A stretch of DNA of 64,000 bases from Listeria cossartiae subsp. cossartiae (GCF_014224155.1 NZ_JAASUI010000001.1:992001-1056000); one strand, 5' to 3'; positions 30,288 to 40,004 are shown, counted from the stretch's first letter. A program made the numbers and translations. Notes: generated from the sequence alone by a model not told the origin.

Positions 30288-32063
30288 ATGTCAATAAAAT
30301 CTAAAATTATGAAAATAGGAGTTTGTAGTGTGATGGTACTTATACCTCTTTCTCAAACTTCTCTACCCAGTTTTGCTGAGGAACAAGTAGGATTAAAAGC
30401 AAGTCAAGATATTGTGAACATTCCAGATGCAGCTTTAAAAGAACTACTAAACACTTCAATATTTGACAAAGCCCCTACAGCTGATATTACGGAAGCTCAA
30501 ATGGCCGGTATTACGGCTATAAGTTTACAAGGTAATATAACAGACTTAACAGGCCTAGAATATGCAATTAACTTGGAAGGAATAGATGTAGGCAACATTA
30601 ATGTGAATAATTTTAATGTCTTAGCGAGTTTCCCTAAGTTGAAGATTTTAACGTTTAATGATAGGGATATCACTACAAACATGTTACCCAATTTAAATGG
30701 GCTAACTAATTTAAATTCACTTAGAATAGAAGACGCTAAACTCGATAATACCTTTTATGCTAAAATTAATAATTTACCCAATTTAGAATTCCTTAGTTTA
30801 CCAAAAAATCCTGGAATCACTAGTTTCAGCGAGCTTCAAAGTTTGACGAGTCTTAAAAGTTTAAACTTAGAAAATTGCCGAGTGTCTGATTTTAGAGGTA
30901 TAGAAAATTTTCCTAATCTTACTGATTTCAGGGCTAATGCACAATATATACCAACAGAGGTATTGGAAATTAAGAGTAGTAAGTTGAAATATAATGCTAA
31001 AGCTCAAACAATGTTTGTTCCATTTAACATAATGACACCGCCCTATGTAACCAATTATGATGGTTCGACAGTTAATCCTATGTATAAAGTAGCCGCATAT
31101 AGAGTAGTATTTAATGATGTGGATATTCCTTATGATAGATTAACAGGGATGCCTGATGGTATAATTGTAGCAGATGTGACTCCAGCTGAGTTTGACCAGA
31201 TTGAAAGGTTAACTTTTTGGACAGCATTTGATAAGACGCAAGTAGTAAAACCACCTAACTTTGCAGCAGGAACATACGAAATTGGCGGGGCAGGTATGCA
31301 AGACTTTACTGTTGATCATTCTGTAAGTATTACCTCAGAAGAGAAGGTATCTTATATCGCTGGTGAAACAGTAACGCCAGAAAAATTCCTAACAGATCTT
31401 AATGCAGATGCAAATGGCGCGACAGTTACTAGTGATGTAGCAGAAAAAGTTGATTTTACGAAACCTGGTACGTACACAGTAACATTAAATGCTGAAAACT
31501 CAGTAGGTGTGAAAGCAGAGCCGACTCAAGTTACAGTGACTATTATTGAAAAAACAGTTATCGCAGCTGATCCAGAAGTAACATATGGTTTAGATGCATC
31601 GAAAACAGAAGCAGATTTCTTAGCAGACATTAAAGCAACAACAAATGATGAAACACCGATTACTAGTGATTTCGCTACTGCAGTAGATTTGACAAAAGTA
31701 GGCGAGTATACGGTAACATTAAAAGCTGAATCAGACGTACAAAAAGCAGATCCGCTTACCGTAAAAGTAAAAGTGACTGAAAAAGCACCAGATCCAATAC
31801 CAGATCCAGATCCAACACCGGATCCAGACCCAACGCCGGATCCAGATCCAACACCAGATCCAGATCCGACACCAGACCCAACTGAGGAACCTACCCAATC
31901 TGATGATTCAACAGATAAACCAGCAGATCCGGTAGTATCAATCTCAGCACAAGCAACGAATACAATTAAATTACCAAAAACAGGTGATTCCTTGCCAGCA
32001 ACTGGCGTAGTAGTTGGATTCTTAGTCTTAGGATTAGGTGTTATGATTGCTCGTAAAAAATAA
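30288..32063 (+). CDS. LPXTG-anchored internalin-like leucine-rich repeat protein (second of three)
   Basis: The 591-aa paralogue of the preceding gene has the same order: signal peptide (cleavage near SFA-EEQ), internalin cap, degenerate leucine-rich repeats (about 45-230), Ig-like inter-repeat, two bacterial Ig-like repeats, a PDPDPTPDPD spacer and LPKTGDSLPATG. The last 32 residues are identical to those of the first copy. The repeat region is less similar, so ligand-facing parts have diverged faster than the anchor. It ends at its own terminator at 32076. Confidence 0.88.
   Translation: MSIKSKIMKIGVCSVMVLIPLSQTSLPSFAEEQVGLKASQDIVNIPDAALKELLNTSIFDKAPTADITEAQMAGITAISLQGNITDLTGLEYAINLEGIDVGNINVNNFNVLASFPKLKILTFNDRDITTNMLPNLNGLTNLNSLRIEDAKLDNTFYAKINNLPNLEFLSLPKNPGITSFSELQSLTSLKSLNLENCRVSDFRGIENFPNLTDFRANAQYIPTEVLEIKSSKLKYNAKAQTMFVPFNIMTPPYVTNYDGSTVNPMYKVAAYRVVFNDVDIPYDRLTGMPDGIIVADVTPAEFDQIERLTFWTAFDKTQVVKPPNFAAGTYEIGGAGMQDFTVDHSVSITSEEKVSYIAGETVTPEKFLTDLNADANGATVTSDVAEKVDFTKPGTYTVTLNAENSVGVKAEPTQVTVTIIEKTVIAADPEVTYGLDASKTEADFLADIKATTNDETPITSDFATAVDLTKVGEYTVTLKAESDVQKADPLTVKVKVTEKAPDPIPDPDPTPDPDPTPDPDPTPDPDPTPDPTEEPTQSDDSTDKPADPVVSISAQATNTIKLPKTGDSLPATGVVVGFLVLGLGVMIARKK
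31786..31893 (+). repeat. Pro-Asp-Thr coding repeat in second internalin-like gene
   Basis: Tandem units close to CCAGATCCAGATCCAACA encode PDPDPT repeats. The opposite strand gives a long Gly-Ser open frame that is only a mirror of this repeat. Confidence 0.85.
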
Positions 32064-32075
32064 ATAAACAAAAAA

Positions 32076-32112
32076 AACTATTCGTTTCCGATGAGGGACG
32101 GATAGTTTTTTT
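32076..32112 (+). terminator. Terminator after second internalin-like gene
   Basis: Thirteen-bp stem with G-U pairs (32076-32088 with 32095-32107), 6-nt loop, T-run. The gap to 32394 otherwise holds the next promoter block and a leader palindrome. Confidence 0.82.
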
Positions 32113-32270
32113 GTGCTTATAAGAGATATGAATCTATCTTGACAAATTTCCGACAAATTATATTGCTTTTTTTCATATATAAACTTACTCGCTAAAACTC
32201 GCGCAAAAGCTGATGTTATGAGATTAAAAGTCCTACCTAGGTACTAAAATTCATATTTTCAGCTATTTTT

Positions 32271-32315
32271 GTACACAATTTATCTATTGGTATTAGGCAG
32301 AAAGGGAACTATAAT
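32271..32315 (+). promoter_or_regulatory. Promoter block of third internalin-like gene
   Basis: GTACAC (32271-32276), 10 bp, TTGGTA (32287-32292), 17 bp, TATAAT (32310-32315). The segment between GTACAC and -35 (AATTTATCTA) is nearly the same as before the first gene (AATTTGTCCA). Confidence 0.68.
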
Positions 32316-32336
32316 TACAACCATAAAGTTCCTTTT

Positions 32337-32357
32337 GAAAAGATTACTAATCTTTTC
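32337..32357. promoter_or_regulatory. 21-bp perfect palindrome in the leader of third internalin-like gene
   Basis: GAAAAGATTA (32337-32346), one central C, TAATCTTTTC (32348-32357). It lies just downstream of the predicted transcription start and is absent from the leaders of the other two copies. It may be an operator or an RNA hairpin. Confidence 0.5.
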
Positions 32358-32394
32358 TAAGTTTAATTTAATAGAGTGGAGAGGGTAATGACTT

Positions 32395-34215
32395 ATGTCA
32401 ATGAAAACAAAATTAGTAAAAATTGGAGTATGTTGTGCAATAATCATCGTTCCAGTTTCGCAAACTACTATGCCGGTTTTTGCAGCAGAGCAGACGGGCT
32501 TAAAAGCAAGTCAAGATAATGTAAATATTCCTGATGCTGTGTTGAAACAGTATTTAAATAGTCTTCTTGGACAAGCAAGTACAGCGAATATTACAGAAGC
32601 GCAGATGGATTCATTAACAAGTATTTCTTTAATCAAACTAAATATTAGTGATTTAACGGGTCTTGAATATGCTCATAATGTAAAAGATTTAAAAATAGAC
32701 TCCATTCATGCATCGAATTACAATCAAATAGCTGGTCTAAACAAACTAGAGAAATTAATAATAATGGGAACAGATGTCACCTCAGATAAAATTCCAGATT
32801 TAAGTCAGCTCACTAATTTAACATACGTCGATTTCTCGCATAGTGCGCATGACGATACAATTTTAACTAAATTAAATGTATTGCCTAAAGTTTCGTATAT
32901 AAATCTTGATAGCAATGGGGCAATAACGGATATTATGCCGCTAAAAAGTATGCCTGAACTTAAAACGTTATACGTGCAATTCTGTGGCATTCATGATTAC
33001 CGCGGAATAGAAGATTTTCCTAAATTAACGCAACTATACGCATATGGACAGAACATTGGAGCGAAAAAACTAATTAACTCTGAAATCAAGAGTAGTGTGT
33101 TAACGTATAATGCGGACAATCAAACATTATACATTCCATTTACAATCATGACAGAACGAACAGTAAACTATGATGGTTATGTGCCAGATTTTCTGAAGTC
33201 TATCTCTAGTAGCAATACTTACTTTACAATGAACGAACAAGAAATAAATGGCGACCGACTGACTATTACAAGTGATGGTCTAACAGTGAGCAATGTGAGT
33301 AAAACAGATTTCGATAATCTTGAAAAAATGGAATTCAACGCGCGAATTGACTTAGCTTACGACACATATAATTCCCCGGACCAATTTAAAAATGGCGGTA
33401 GTTACACTATTTCAGGTCCAGTCTATGATCATTATTTTACTGTAGATCATTCTTTGAATATTACAGCTGACAGCGAAAAAACGTATGTAGAAAATAAAGC
33501 AGTTACAGAAGCAGCGTTTTTAGCAGATATTCATGCACAATCAGATGATGGTTCGGCGGTTACGAGTGATTTTGCTGAGAAAGTAGATTTCACTACACCT
33601 GGAACATACACAGTTACTTTACAATCAGAAAATAATGCTGGATTAAAGGCAGATCCAGTGCAAGTAAATGTAACAATTAAAGCAGCAACAACTATTACGG
33701 CTGATAATAGCATTACTTACAAAACCGATACAACAAAAACAGAAGCCGAATTTTTAAAAGATATTCAAGCGCAAACGAATGATGGGACAACGATTACGAG
33801 CGATTTTGCAACAGTGGTAGATTTTTCTAAACCAGGAAAATATGTCGTTACGCTAAACGCTGAAAATGATTTGCAAAAAGGAGCACCAGTTCAAGTGACG
33901 GTTGTTGTGGAAGAGGAAACACCAGTACCAGATCCGACACCAACTCCGACACCAGACCCAACTCCAAGTCCATCTCCAGATCCGACACCAAATCCAGTGG
34001 ATGCTGCACCAAGTGTCGATGACCCAGCAAGGCCAATTCCTAGCATCCCGTTGCTAACAGTGAAGGAAAAGAAAGAAACGAAAACAGAAACAAATGTAAA
34101 AACAGCAGCAAGCACAAACTCATTACCAAAAACAGGTGATTCTTTACCTGTAGCAGGAGTTACTGTTGGCGCTTTATTGATTGGACTAAGTTGGATAGTT
34201 TCTAGAAGAAAATAA
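32395..34215 (+). CDS. LPXTG-anchored internalin-like leucine-rich repeat protein (third of three)
   Basis: The 606-aa protein has a signal peptide (cleavage near PVFA-AEQ), internalin cap, leucine-rich repeats (about 45-230; NISDLTGLEYAHNVKDL and similar), Ig-like inter-repeat, two bacterial Ig-like repeats, a short PTPTPDPTP spacer and a Lys-Thr-rich stretch. The LPKTGDSLPVAG sorting signal and a hydrophobic tail ending SRRK follow. It is more diverged than the other two. The chromosome of strain EGD-e is known to me with two such genes here, so this copy may be strain- or lineage-variable (memory, not checked). Confidence 0.87.
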   Translation: MSMKTKLVKIGVCCAIIIVPVSQTTMPVFAAEQTGLKASQDNVNIPDAVLKQYLNSLLGQASTANITEAQMDSLTSISLIKLNISDLTGLEYAHNVKDLKIDSIHASNYNQIAGLNKLEKLIIMGTDVTSDKIPDLSQLTNLTYVDFSHSAHDDTILTKLNVLPKVSYINLDSNGAITDIMPLKSMPELKTLYVQFCGIHDYRGIEDFPKLTQLYAYGQNIGAKKLINSEIKSSVLTYNADNQTLYIPFTIMTERTVNYDGYVPDFLKSISSSNTYFTMNEQEINGDRLTITSDGLTVSNVSKTDFDNLEKMEFNARIDLAYDTYNSPDQFKNGGSYTISGPVYDHYFTVDHSLNITADSEKTYVENKAVTEAAFLADIHAQSDDGSAVTSDFAEKVDFTTPGTYTVTLQSENNAGLKADPVQVNVTIKAATTITADNSITYKTDTTKTEAEFLKDIQAQTNDGTTITSDFATVVDFSKPGKYVVTLNAENDLQKGAPVQVTVVVEEETPVPDPTPTPTPDPTPSPSPDPTPNPVDAAPSVDDPARPIPSIPLLTVKEKKETKTETNVKTAASTNSLPKTGDSLPVAGVTVGALLIGLSWIVSRRK

Positions 34216-34254
34216 AAAAGCTATCCGCCCATAAAGGGCGGATAGTTATTTTTT
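34214..34254. terminator. Bidirectional terminator between third internalin-like gene and oatA
   Basis: CTATCCGCCC (34221-34230) pairs with GGGCGGATAG (34236-34245) across a 5-nt loop. T-runs lie on both sides, and the oatA stop codon touches the stem. Confidence 0.88.
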
Positions 34255-36132
34255 CATTACATTCATTAGCATCGCGACATAAGCTTGAGCACCGGTTTTA
34301 GTTAAATGGACACCATCAGGAGCGAAGTACTGTGTTTGGCCACTCGATTGTGAGTACCAATCAACGACAGTTACATTCGGTCTGGAATCAGCATTGGCAA
34401 TACTTTTGTTTACATCAGCTTGCCAACCACGAGGAACGCGTGTATTTACTAAATAAATGGTAGCTTTATCAAATTGATCTAATAAACTATCTAATTGATC
34501 TGCTGTGAAAGGACCGTTTGTACCAAGTTCGAGAATAACCGAGCTGCTTTCGGTATTAAATTTCTTATAGCCAGTAGCAGTTGTAATGGCATCTCGCAAT
34601 TGTCGGCCAACAAGTCCGTCAATCGTTACATTTGGAACAGCTTCTTTTAAGTATGGTTCAATATCAAGCATTACCGAATCGCCAATTGCCACTGTTTGGG
34701 TAATTGTTGGTGTTGGAGCGACAGATTTGTCTTTATTATCTGGCTCCTGCGTTTCGTCTTGGCCGCTAGCTTTTTCTGTATCTGTATCTTTGGAAGCTTC
34801 TTTTTCTTTTGCAGCTTTATCTTCCGTTTCTTTTTCTGTGTCTTTCTTCGTATCATCAGTCGTAGAAGTCGTTGTTTTAACGGAAGTCTGTTGTTTTTCT
34901 GCGTTGGTATTCACAGAAACGACATTACTCATACCAAGCGCAAAAACTGCCAAAACAGCAACAAGACCAGCAAGGCTTAACCATTTGCCAACAGGCTTAT
35001 TCTTCCAGACAAAGTAGTTTTTATCTTTGAATCCTTTGAAATAGCTGATGAAACCATTTTTACGGATAGGTGTTTCGATAAAGCGAAACGATAATTCAGC
35101 GATAATAAATGTGGCAGCAACTTGTAGGATAGCTCGCCAAATATTGGGTTGTGTAAGTTCAACAACTGGTGTCGTTAACGTAATAATTGGATAGTGCCAT
35201 AAGTAAATGCCGTAAGAACGTGTCCCAATCCATCGAAGCGGTTTGAAACTGAAAATTTTGCTTAGATAGGAAGCGGGGTGAGAAATAGTGGCAATCATGA
35301 TCACGCCAAGAATTGCAACGAATAACAAGCCACCACGATATAGAAACGGTTGGTATTCACTGACAAAGGCTGTAAACAAGATAAAACCAAGAATACTAAT
35401 TGTTCCTGCAATATTTAGAACGGCTTTACTTTTCTTTGGAACGACAGGGCTTAGACGAGTGAATGGCCAAACAAATGCAAGTGCGCAACCTGCCAGCAAA
35501 TCAAACGCTCTAGTATCAGTACCATAATAGACGCGGCTTGGATCCGTTCCTGGAACATACAAAATTGTCATCCAAATCGCAGAAAGAAGACCAAGTCCGA
35601 TAACGATTTTTAAGAGTAGCTTCGGATTTTTGACCCATTTGAGAAAAACGAGTAAAAAAGCGGGCCAAATCATATAAAATTGTTCTTCAATGGCAAGTGA
35701 CCATAAGTTTTTAAGTGGTGATGGAAGTCCAAATGAATCAAAATAAGATACATCGTGGAAAATAAACCACCAGTTACTAACATAAAAGAATGAAGCAATT
35801 GCATCACCGCGCAAGTTTTTTAAAATTTCCGGATGGAAGAAAACTGCATAGATGACAACGACTACAATCATTACATAGACAGCAGGAATGAGTCGCCGGA
35901 AACGTCTAATCCAAAATTGTTTTAATTGAAGTGATTGTGTTTTTTCCCATTGTGTTAATAAAATGTTCGTAATTAAATAACCAGATAAGACGAAAAATAT
36001 GTCTACGCCGATGAATCCACCTTTTGCCCAGCTGAAATTCAAGTGGTAGGCGATTACAGCAATAACTGCGAGTGCTCGAAGTCCATCAATACTCGGAACA
36101 TATTTTCTACTGTAGCGAGTAGTCCTTTTCAA
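34246..36132 (-). CDS. oatA: Peptidoglycan O-acetyltransferase OatA
   Basis: The 628-aa membrane enzyme has an N-terminal acyltransferase-3 domain (about 1-375) with ten or so membrane segments and motifs such as SIDGLRALAV, RFRRLIPA and GYLITNIL. Another transmembrane segment follows near 390. A Lys/Asp/Thr-rich linker (about 410-470) leads to an extracellular SGNH esterase-like domain with AIGDSVM, the GTNG motif and DGVHLT (catalytic Asp and His). It acetylates muramic acid and gives lysozyme resistance; the Listeria enzyme is known at this locus. The start is TTG 36132, after AGGAGATG. Confidence 0.93.
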   Translation of the reverse strand: MKRTTRYSRKYVPSIDGLRALAVIAVIAYHLNFSWAKGGFIGVDIFFVLSGYLITNILLTQWEKTQSLQLKQFWIRRFRRLIPAVYVMIVVVVIYAVFFHPEILKNLRGDAIASFFYVSNWWFIFHDVSYFDSFGLPSPLKNLWSLAIEEQFYMIWPAFLLVFLKWVKNPKLLLKIVIGLGLLSAIWMTILYVPGTDPSRVYYGTDTRAFDLLAGCALAFVWPFTRLSPVVPKKSKAVLNIAGTISILGFILFTAFVSEYQPFLYRGGLLFVAILGVIMIATISHPASYLSKIFSFKPLRWIGTRSYGIYLWHYPIITLTTPVVELTQPNIWRAILQVAATFIIAELSFRFIETPIRKNGFISYFKGFKDKNYFVWKNKPVGKWLSLAGLVAVLAVFALGMSNVVSVNTNAEKQQTSVKTTTSTTDDTKKDTEKETEDKAAKEKEASKDTDTEKASGQDETQEPDNKDKSVAPTPTITQTVAIGDSVMLDIEPYLKEAVPNVTIDGLVGRQLRDAITTATGYKKFNTESSSVILELGTNGPFTADQLDSLLDQFDKATIYLVNTRVPRGWQADVNKSIANADSRPNVTVVDWYSQSSGQTQYFAPDGVHLTKTGAQAYVAMLMNVMKK

Positions 36133-36342
36133 AATAACATCTCCTATTTGTGATAAATAAATATGTGTGTAAACCTAGACAGAGATAGTAAAGAGATCTG
36201 TTTTTAGCTACATACTATAATACCATACATAAAACAAGAAGTAATTTAAAATGCTGAATTAATTGATAGTTTTTTTAAATTTGAGTATATTTACTTATTT
36301 TTGTTATAGTAAACATAAGTAAATAGTTTGGGGGGAAGCATT

Positions 36343-37041
36343 TTGACAGAAATATTTGCCCATCGAGGCAGTAGTGGTACGCATCCAGAAAATACATTGC
36401 CGGCTATGAAGGCGGCGATTTTAGCAGGAGCAGACGGAATTGAACTAGATGTCCATGTACTTAAAAGTGGCGAACTAATCGTGATGCACGATGAAAGTGT
36501 TGATAGAACGACTAATGGAACTGGTTTGTTAAAAGATTATACACATTATGAAGTGAAAAAATTGGTCATTGGTAAACAATTTTTCCGCAAGATTCGCGTT
36601 CCTACGTTGGAAGAAGTGTTTAAATTGGTCAACGGCACTGGGGTTATGCTCAACATTGAATTGAAAACAGACGTCTTTGAATATGAAGGGATTGAACGAA
36701 AAGTACTGAAGTTAGCTAGTCGGTTTCCCGCGGTAAAATGTATGTATTCTTCTTTTAATCCAGATACACTTATTCGTTTGAGAGAATTATCGCGCACGGA
36801 AAAATTAGCGCTAATAACACATGAGAATTTGGATCAGGTATTATCATTACACGAAAAAATTCAACTAGATGCCGTACACCCACCAATGAAAACTGCGAAC
36901 AATCCGGTTCTTAAGCAAATCGCTGCACGTTATTGGACAGTTAACAAAGAAGAGGATATAACTCGCTTTTTAGAGCTAGATGCGAAAGGGATAATGACAG
37001 ATTTTCCTGAAAAAGCAGTAGCGCTAAGAAATAAGAAATAG
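36343..37041 (+). CDS. Glycerophosphodiester phosphodiesterase, cytosolic type
   Basis: The 232-aa protein is a GDPD TIM barrel. It has the catalytic start IFAHRGSSGTHPENT, metal ligands in GADGIELDVH and HDESVDRTTNGTG, and the late WTVNKEED and GIMTDFP segments. No signal peptide is present, so it acts inside the cell to release glycerol-3-phosphate from glycerophosphodiesters. That product feeds GlpD, encoded just downstream. TTG 36343 follows GGGGGG; the earlier in-frame TTG at 36328 overlaps that site. Confidence 0.9.
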   Translation: MTEIFAHRGSSGTHPENTLPAMKAAILAGADGIELDVHVLKSGELIVMHDESVDRTTNGTGLLKDYTHYEVKKLVIGKQFFRKIRVPTLEEVFKLVNGTGVMLNIELKTDVFEYEGIERKVLKLASRFPAVKCMYSSFNPDTLIRLRELSRTEKLALITHENLDQVLSLHEKIQLDAVHPPMKTANNPVLKQIAARYWTVNKEEDITRFLELDAKGIMTDFPEKAVALRNKK

Positions 37042-37049
37042 TCCTATGA

Positions 37050-37063
37050 GCAAAACGCTTTCA
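37050..37063 (-). promoter_or_regulatory. cre-like site upstream of glpD
   Basis: Read on the minus strand, TGAAAGCGTTTTGC matches the CcpA-box core TGAAAGCG-TTTT with differences in the last two bases. It overlaps the likely -35 region of the glpD promoter, which suggests catabolite repression. Confidence 0.5.
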
Positions 37064-37087
37064 TTATAAAACGTTAAAAGGTATAAT
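37059..37087 (+). promoter_or_regulatory. Probable glpD promoter
   Basis: A good TATAAT (37082-37087) follows a weak TTTCAT -35 (37059-37064) by 17 bp. A weak -35 is common for regulated promoters. Confidence 0.5.
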
Positions 37088-37124
37088 CATAGTAAGTTAA
37101 TAAATATTATTGTCTGAGATTCGG

Positions 37125-37175
37125 AGAGACTGCAAAAGGCGAGCGCAATCGTCTTACTTTGCAGTCTCTTTTTTT
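37125..37175 (+). terminator. Leader terminator/attenuator of glpD, likely GlpP target
   Basis: Twelve-bp stem (37125-37136 with 37158-37169) and a T-run lie between the glpD promoter and its start codon. In B. subtilis, glpD is controlled by GlpP-dependent antitermination at such a leader inverted repeat in the presence of glycerol-3-phosphate. The same control is inferred here; glpP is not in the window. Confidence 0.7.
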
Positions 37176-37274
37176 GTTTTTAAAAACTTAAAGCGTTTCA
37201 GTTAGATTGAAAAGTGGAAAAGTAATCAAGAAGGCATAATTCAGATGGTAAACAATTTGAAGGGGGCAACTAAA

Positions 37275-38951
37275 ATGGTACAATTATTTTCAGCATTTGA
37301 CAGAGAAACAATCGAGAGAAATTTGCAAGAAGAAAAGTTTGATTTAGTTATCATCGGTGGCGGAATTACAGGAGCAGGAATCGCTTTAGATGCAACTTCC
37401 AGAGGCATGAGTGTTGCACTTGTTGAAATGGGTGACTTTGCTAGCGGGACATCAAGTCGTTCCACCAAATTAGTCCACGGTGGCTTGAGATATTTACAAC
37501 AATTTGAAATTAAAGAAGTGGCAGATTTGGGGAAAGAACGTGCAATCGTCTATGAAAATGGACCGCACGTAACGACTCCTGAATGGATGATGCTCCCATT
37601 CCATAAAGGCGGAAACATGGGAAAAACAACCGCATCATTTGGTATTCGTTTATATGATTACTTAGCAGGTGTAAAGAAAAATGAACGACGCAAAATCTTA
37701 AGCGCTAAGGAAACATTAGCAAAAAATCCTTTCGTTAAAAAAGATGGCTTAAAAGGTTCGGGTTACTATGTCGAATACCGTACGGATGATGCACGTCTAA
37801 CAATCGAAGTAATGAAAAAAGCAGTGGAACTAGGTGCAAATGCAATTAACTATACGAAAGCGGAGCACTTTTTATACGACGATAACAAACAAGTAGTTGG
37901 CGTAACTGTAACCGACCGTCTATCTGGCAAAGCTTACGATATCAAAGGGCACCGGGTTATCAATGCTGCTGGTCCTTGGGTAGATAAAGTGAGAAAACTA
38001 GATTATGCCACAAACAATAAACATCTGCGCTTAACAAAAGGAATTCATTTAGTTATCGATAAACAAAAATTCCCGATGGAACAAGCCGTATACTTTGATA
38101 CACCAGATGGCCGCATGGTCTTTGCGATCCCGCGTGATAAAAAAGTCTATGTAGGGACAACAGATACCGTATACGATGAAGCGGTAATCAATCCAAAAGC
38201 GCTAGAATCCGACCATAATTATGTCATTAAAGCGATAAATTATATGTTCCCAGATGTTCATATTACTGAAAAAGATATCGAATCAAGCTGGGCCGGCGTT
38301 CGTCCACTTATTTACGAAGAAGGCAAAGACCCATCCGAAATTTCCCGTAAAGATGAAGTATGGTTTTCCGAAAGTGGCTTAATTACAATGGCTGGCGGTA
38401 AACTTACTGGTTACAGAAAAATGGCTGAGAAATTATTAGACGATGTTTCCAAATCGCTTGCAAAAGAAACTGGTAAAAAATACAAACCAGTCCAAACCAA
38501 ACATTTACCAATTTCTGGAGGAGATATCGGCGGCTCCGAACATTTAGAAGCTTTCCTTTCCAAAAAAGCGAAAGAAGGGAACAATCGCTTTGGTTGGACG
38601 CTAGAAGAAGGTCGCGAAATAGCTAAACGCTTCGGTAGCAATATCGATCAATTATTTACGTACGCGCAAGAACACAAAGACCAACACGAAACTACATTAC
38701 CAAACAGCTTGTATGCCGAACTTCGCTACTCAATCCAGCACGAAGCAGTGACAACACCAATCGATTTCTTACTACGCCGCACCGGATATTTACTATTCGA
38801 TATGCCGTACTTGCTAGAATGGAAAGATGCGGTTGTCGACGAAATGGCCAAACAATTCCACTGGAGCGATGACGTAAAACAAACTTATATCGAAGAATTA
38901 AATATCCAAATTAACGACGCTAGAGAACCAGCTGATTGGCACGATAGATAA
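37275..38951 (+). CDS. glpD: Aerobic glycerol-3-phosphate dehydrogenase
   Basis: The 558-aa flavoenzyme oxidises glycerol-3-phosphate to dihydroxyacetone phosphate and passes electrons to quinone at the membrane. The FAD site reads [18 protein letters not shown] near residue 22; [15 protein letters not shown] and TKGIHLV match the family. The C-terminal cap domain is complete. ATG 37275 follows AGGGGGC; ten upstream codons are in frame but unlikely to be translated. Its leader carries a cre-like site and an attenuator. Confidence 0.95.
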   Translation: MVQLFSAFDRETIERNLQEEKFDLVIIGGGITGAGIALDATSRGMSVALVEMGDFASGTSSRSTKLVHGGLRYLQQFEIKEVADLGKERAIVYENGPHVTTPEWMMLPFHKGGNMGKTTASFGIRLYDYLAGVKKNERRKILSAKETLAKNPFVKKDGLKGSGYYVEYRTDDARLTIEVMKKAVELGANAINYTKAEHFLYDDNKQVVGVTVTDRLSGKAYDIKGHRVINAAGPWVDKVRKLDYATNNKHLRLTKGIHLVIDKQKFPMEQAVYFDTPDGRMVFAIPRDKKVYVGTTDTVYDEAVINPKALESDHNYVIKAINYMFPDVHITEKDIESSWAGVRPLIYEEGKDPSEISRKDEVWFSESGLITMAGGKLTGYRKMAEKLLDDVSKSLAKETGKKYKPVQTKHLPISGGDIGGSEHLEAFLSKKAKEGNNRFGWTLEEGREIAKRFGSNIDQLFTYAQEHKDQHETTLPNSLYAELRYSIQHEAVTTPIDFLLRRTGYLLFDMPYLLEWKDAVVDEMAKQFHWSDDVKQTYIEELNIQINDAREPADWHDR

Positions 38952-38960
38952 CAGTAATCG

Positions 38961-38999
38961 AAAAAGAGCGCACATCTTTCAAAGATTTGCGCTTTTTTT
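38961..38999 (+). terminator. Terminator after glpD
   Basis: Long stem of about 17 bp with one mismatch (38961-38978 with the sequence ending near 38999), T7 run. It lies just before the miaA leader. Confidence 0.82.
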
Positions 39000-39077
39000 A
39001 TGAAAAAAATCATTTTCGCTATTTTCAAGAAACCTTTTTCATGGTACATTGATTACAGGCGAAAAGGAGGTTTTTTT

Positions 39078-39995
39078 TTGAGCAAGATTCCTGTCATCGT
39101 CATCGTTGGCCCAACTGCTGTCGGCAAGACAAGTTTAAGTATTGAACTAGCGAAAAAGTTGAATGGAGAAATCATTAGTGGTGACTCGATGCAAGTTTAT
39201 CGCGGCTTAGATATTGGTACCGCAAAAATCACACCAGAAGAGATGGATGGCGTCAAACATTATCTCATTGATGTGACAGATCCTTCTGTGCCTTTTACCG
39301 CAGCAAAATTCCAATCAGAAACGCAAAAGTGCATAGAGGAGATACACCATGCAGGCAAAATGCCGATTATTGTTGGTGGAACCGGCCTTTATATCCAATC
39401 CGTTTTTTATGATTATGGTTTTGGGAACGCAAGCGAAGATAAGACTTACCGAGCGGAATTAGAGCCCTTAGACAAAACGGTTTTATGGCAAATGCTCGAA
39501 CAACAAGATCCAGAAAGTGCGGCACAAATTCATGAAAACAATAAGCGCCGAGTGATTAGGGCATTAGAAGTAATGCATCTAACAGGAAAACCTTTCTCGG
39601 AATATCAAGTTCATAACGAACTAAATGCTACCTATAAACCGCTTTTCCTAGGACTTGATTTAGATAGAGAGCTACTTTATGAGCGCATTAATCAACGTGT
39701 AGATCTCATGTTTGAACAAGGTTTAGTATCAGAAGCAAAAAAACTATATGATCAAAATTTAGTTGATGTTCCAGCGATTCGCGGCATCGGCTACAAAGAG
39801 CTCTTTCCTTATTTTGAAGGGAATAGTACACTAGAAGAAGCAAAAGAATTGATTCAAAAAAACTCGCGGCATTTCGCGAAAAGGCAGTTAACATGGTTTA
39901 GGAATAGAATGGATATCGACTGGATTCCCGCGGGTGTTAAGGAAACGGAAACCGAAGCAATGGATAAAGTCAGCGTTTTTTTACGAGCTAAATGA
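39078..39995 (+). CDS. miaA: tRNA dimethylallyltransferase MiaA
   Basis: The 305-aa enzyme adds an isopentenyl group to A37 of tRNAs that read U-starting codons. It has the P-loop [27 protein letters not shown], and [13 protein letters not shown] 39078 is the start, placed after AAGGAGG and a T-run; the open frame extends back 26 codons to 39000, but those sit in the glpD terminator region. hfq follows, the common miaA-hfq-hflX order. Confidence 0.94.
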   Translation: MSKIPVIVIVGPTAVGKTSLSIELAKKLNGEIISGDSMQVYRGLDIGTAKITPEEMDGVKHYLIDVTDPSVPFTAAKFQSETQKCIEEIHHAGKMPIIVGGTGLYIQSVFYDYGFGNASEDKTYRAELEPLDKTVLWQMLEQQDPESAAQIHENNKRRVIRALEVMHLTGKPFSEYQVHNELNATYKPLFLGLDLDRELLYERINQRVDLMFEQGLVSEAKKLYDQNLVDVPAIRGIGYKELFPYFEGNSTLEEAKELIQKNSRHFAKRQLTWFRNRMDIDWIPAGVKETETEAMDKVSVFLRAK

Positions 39996-40004
39996 TGCTT
40001 TTCT

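Noticed and set aside
31526..32071. Long minus-strand Gly-Ser-rich open frame opposite the second internalin-like gene
   Set aside because: It is the mirror of the Pro-Asp repeat on the coding strand; it has no ribosome binding site and a composition dictated by the repeat.
39000..39077. N-terminal extension of MiaA to ATG 39000
   Set aside because: The extension lies just behind the glpD terminator, lacks a ribosome binding site and is absent from the family; TTG 39078 has AAGGAGG.
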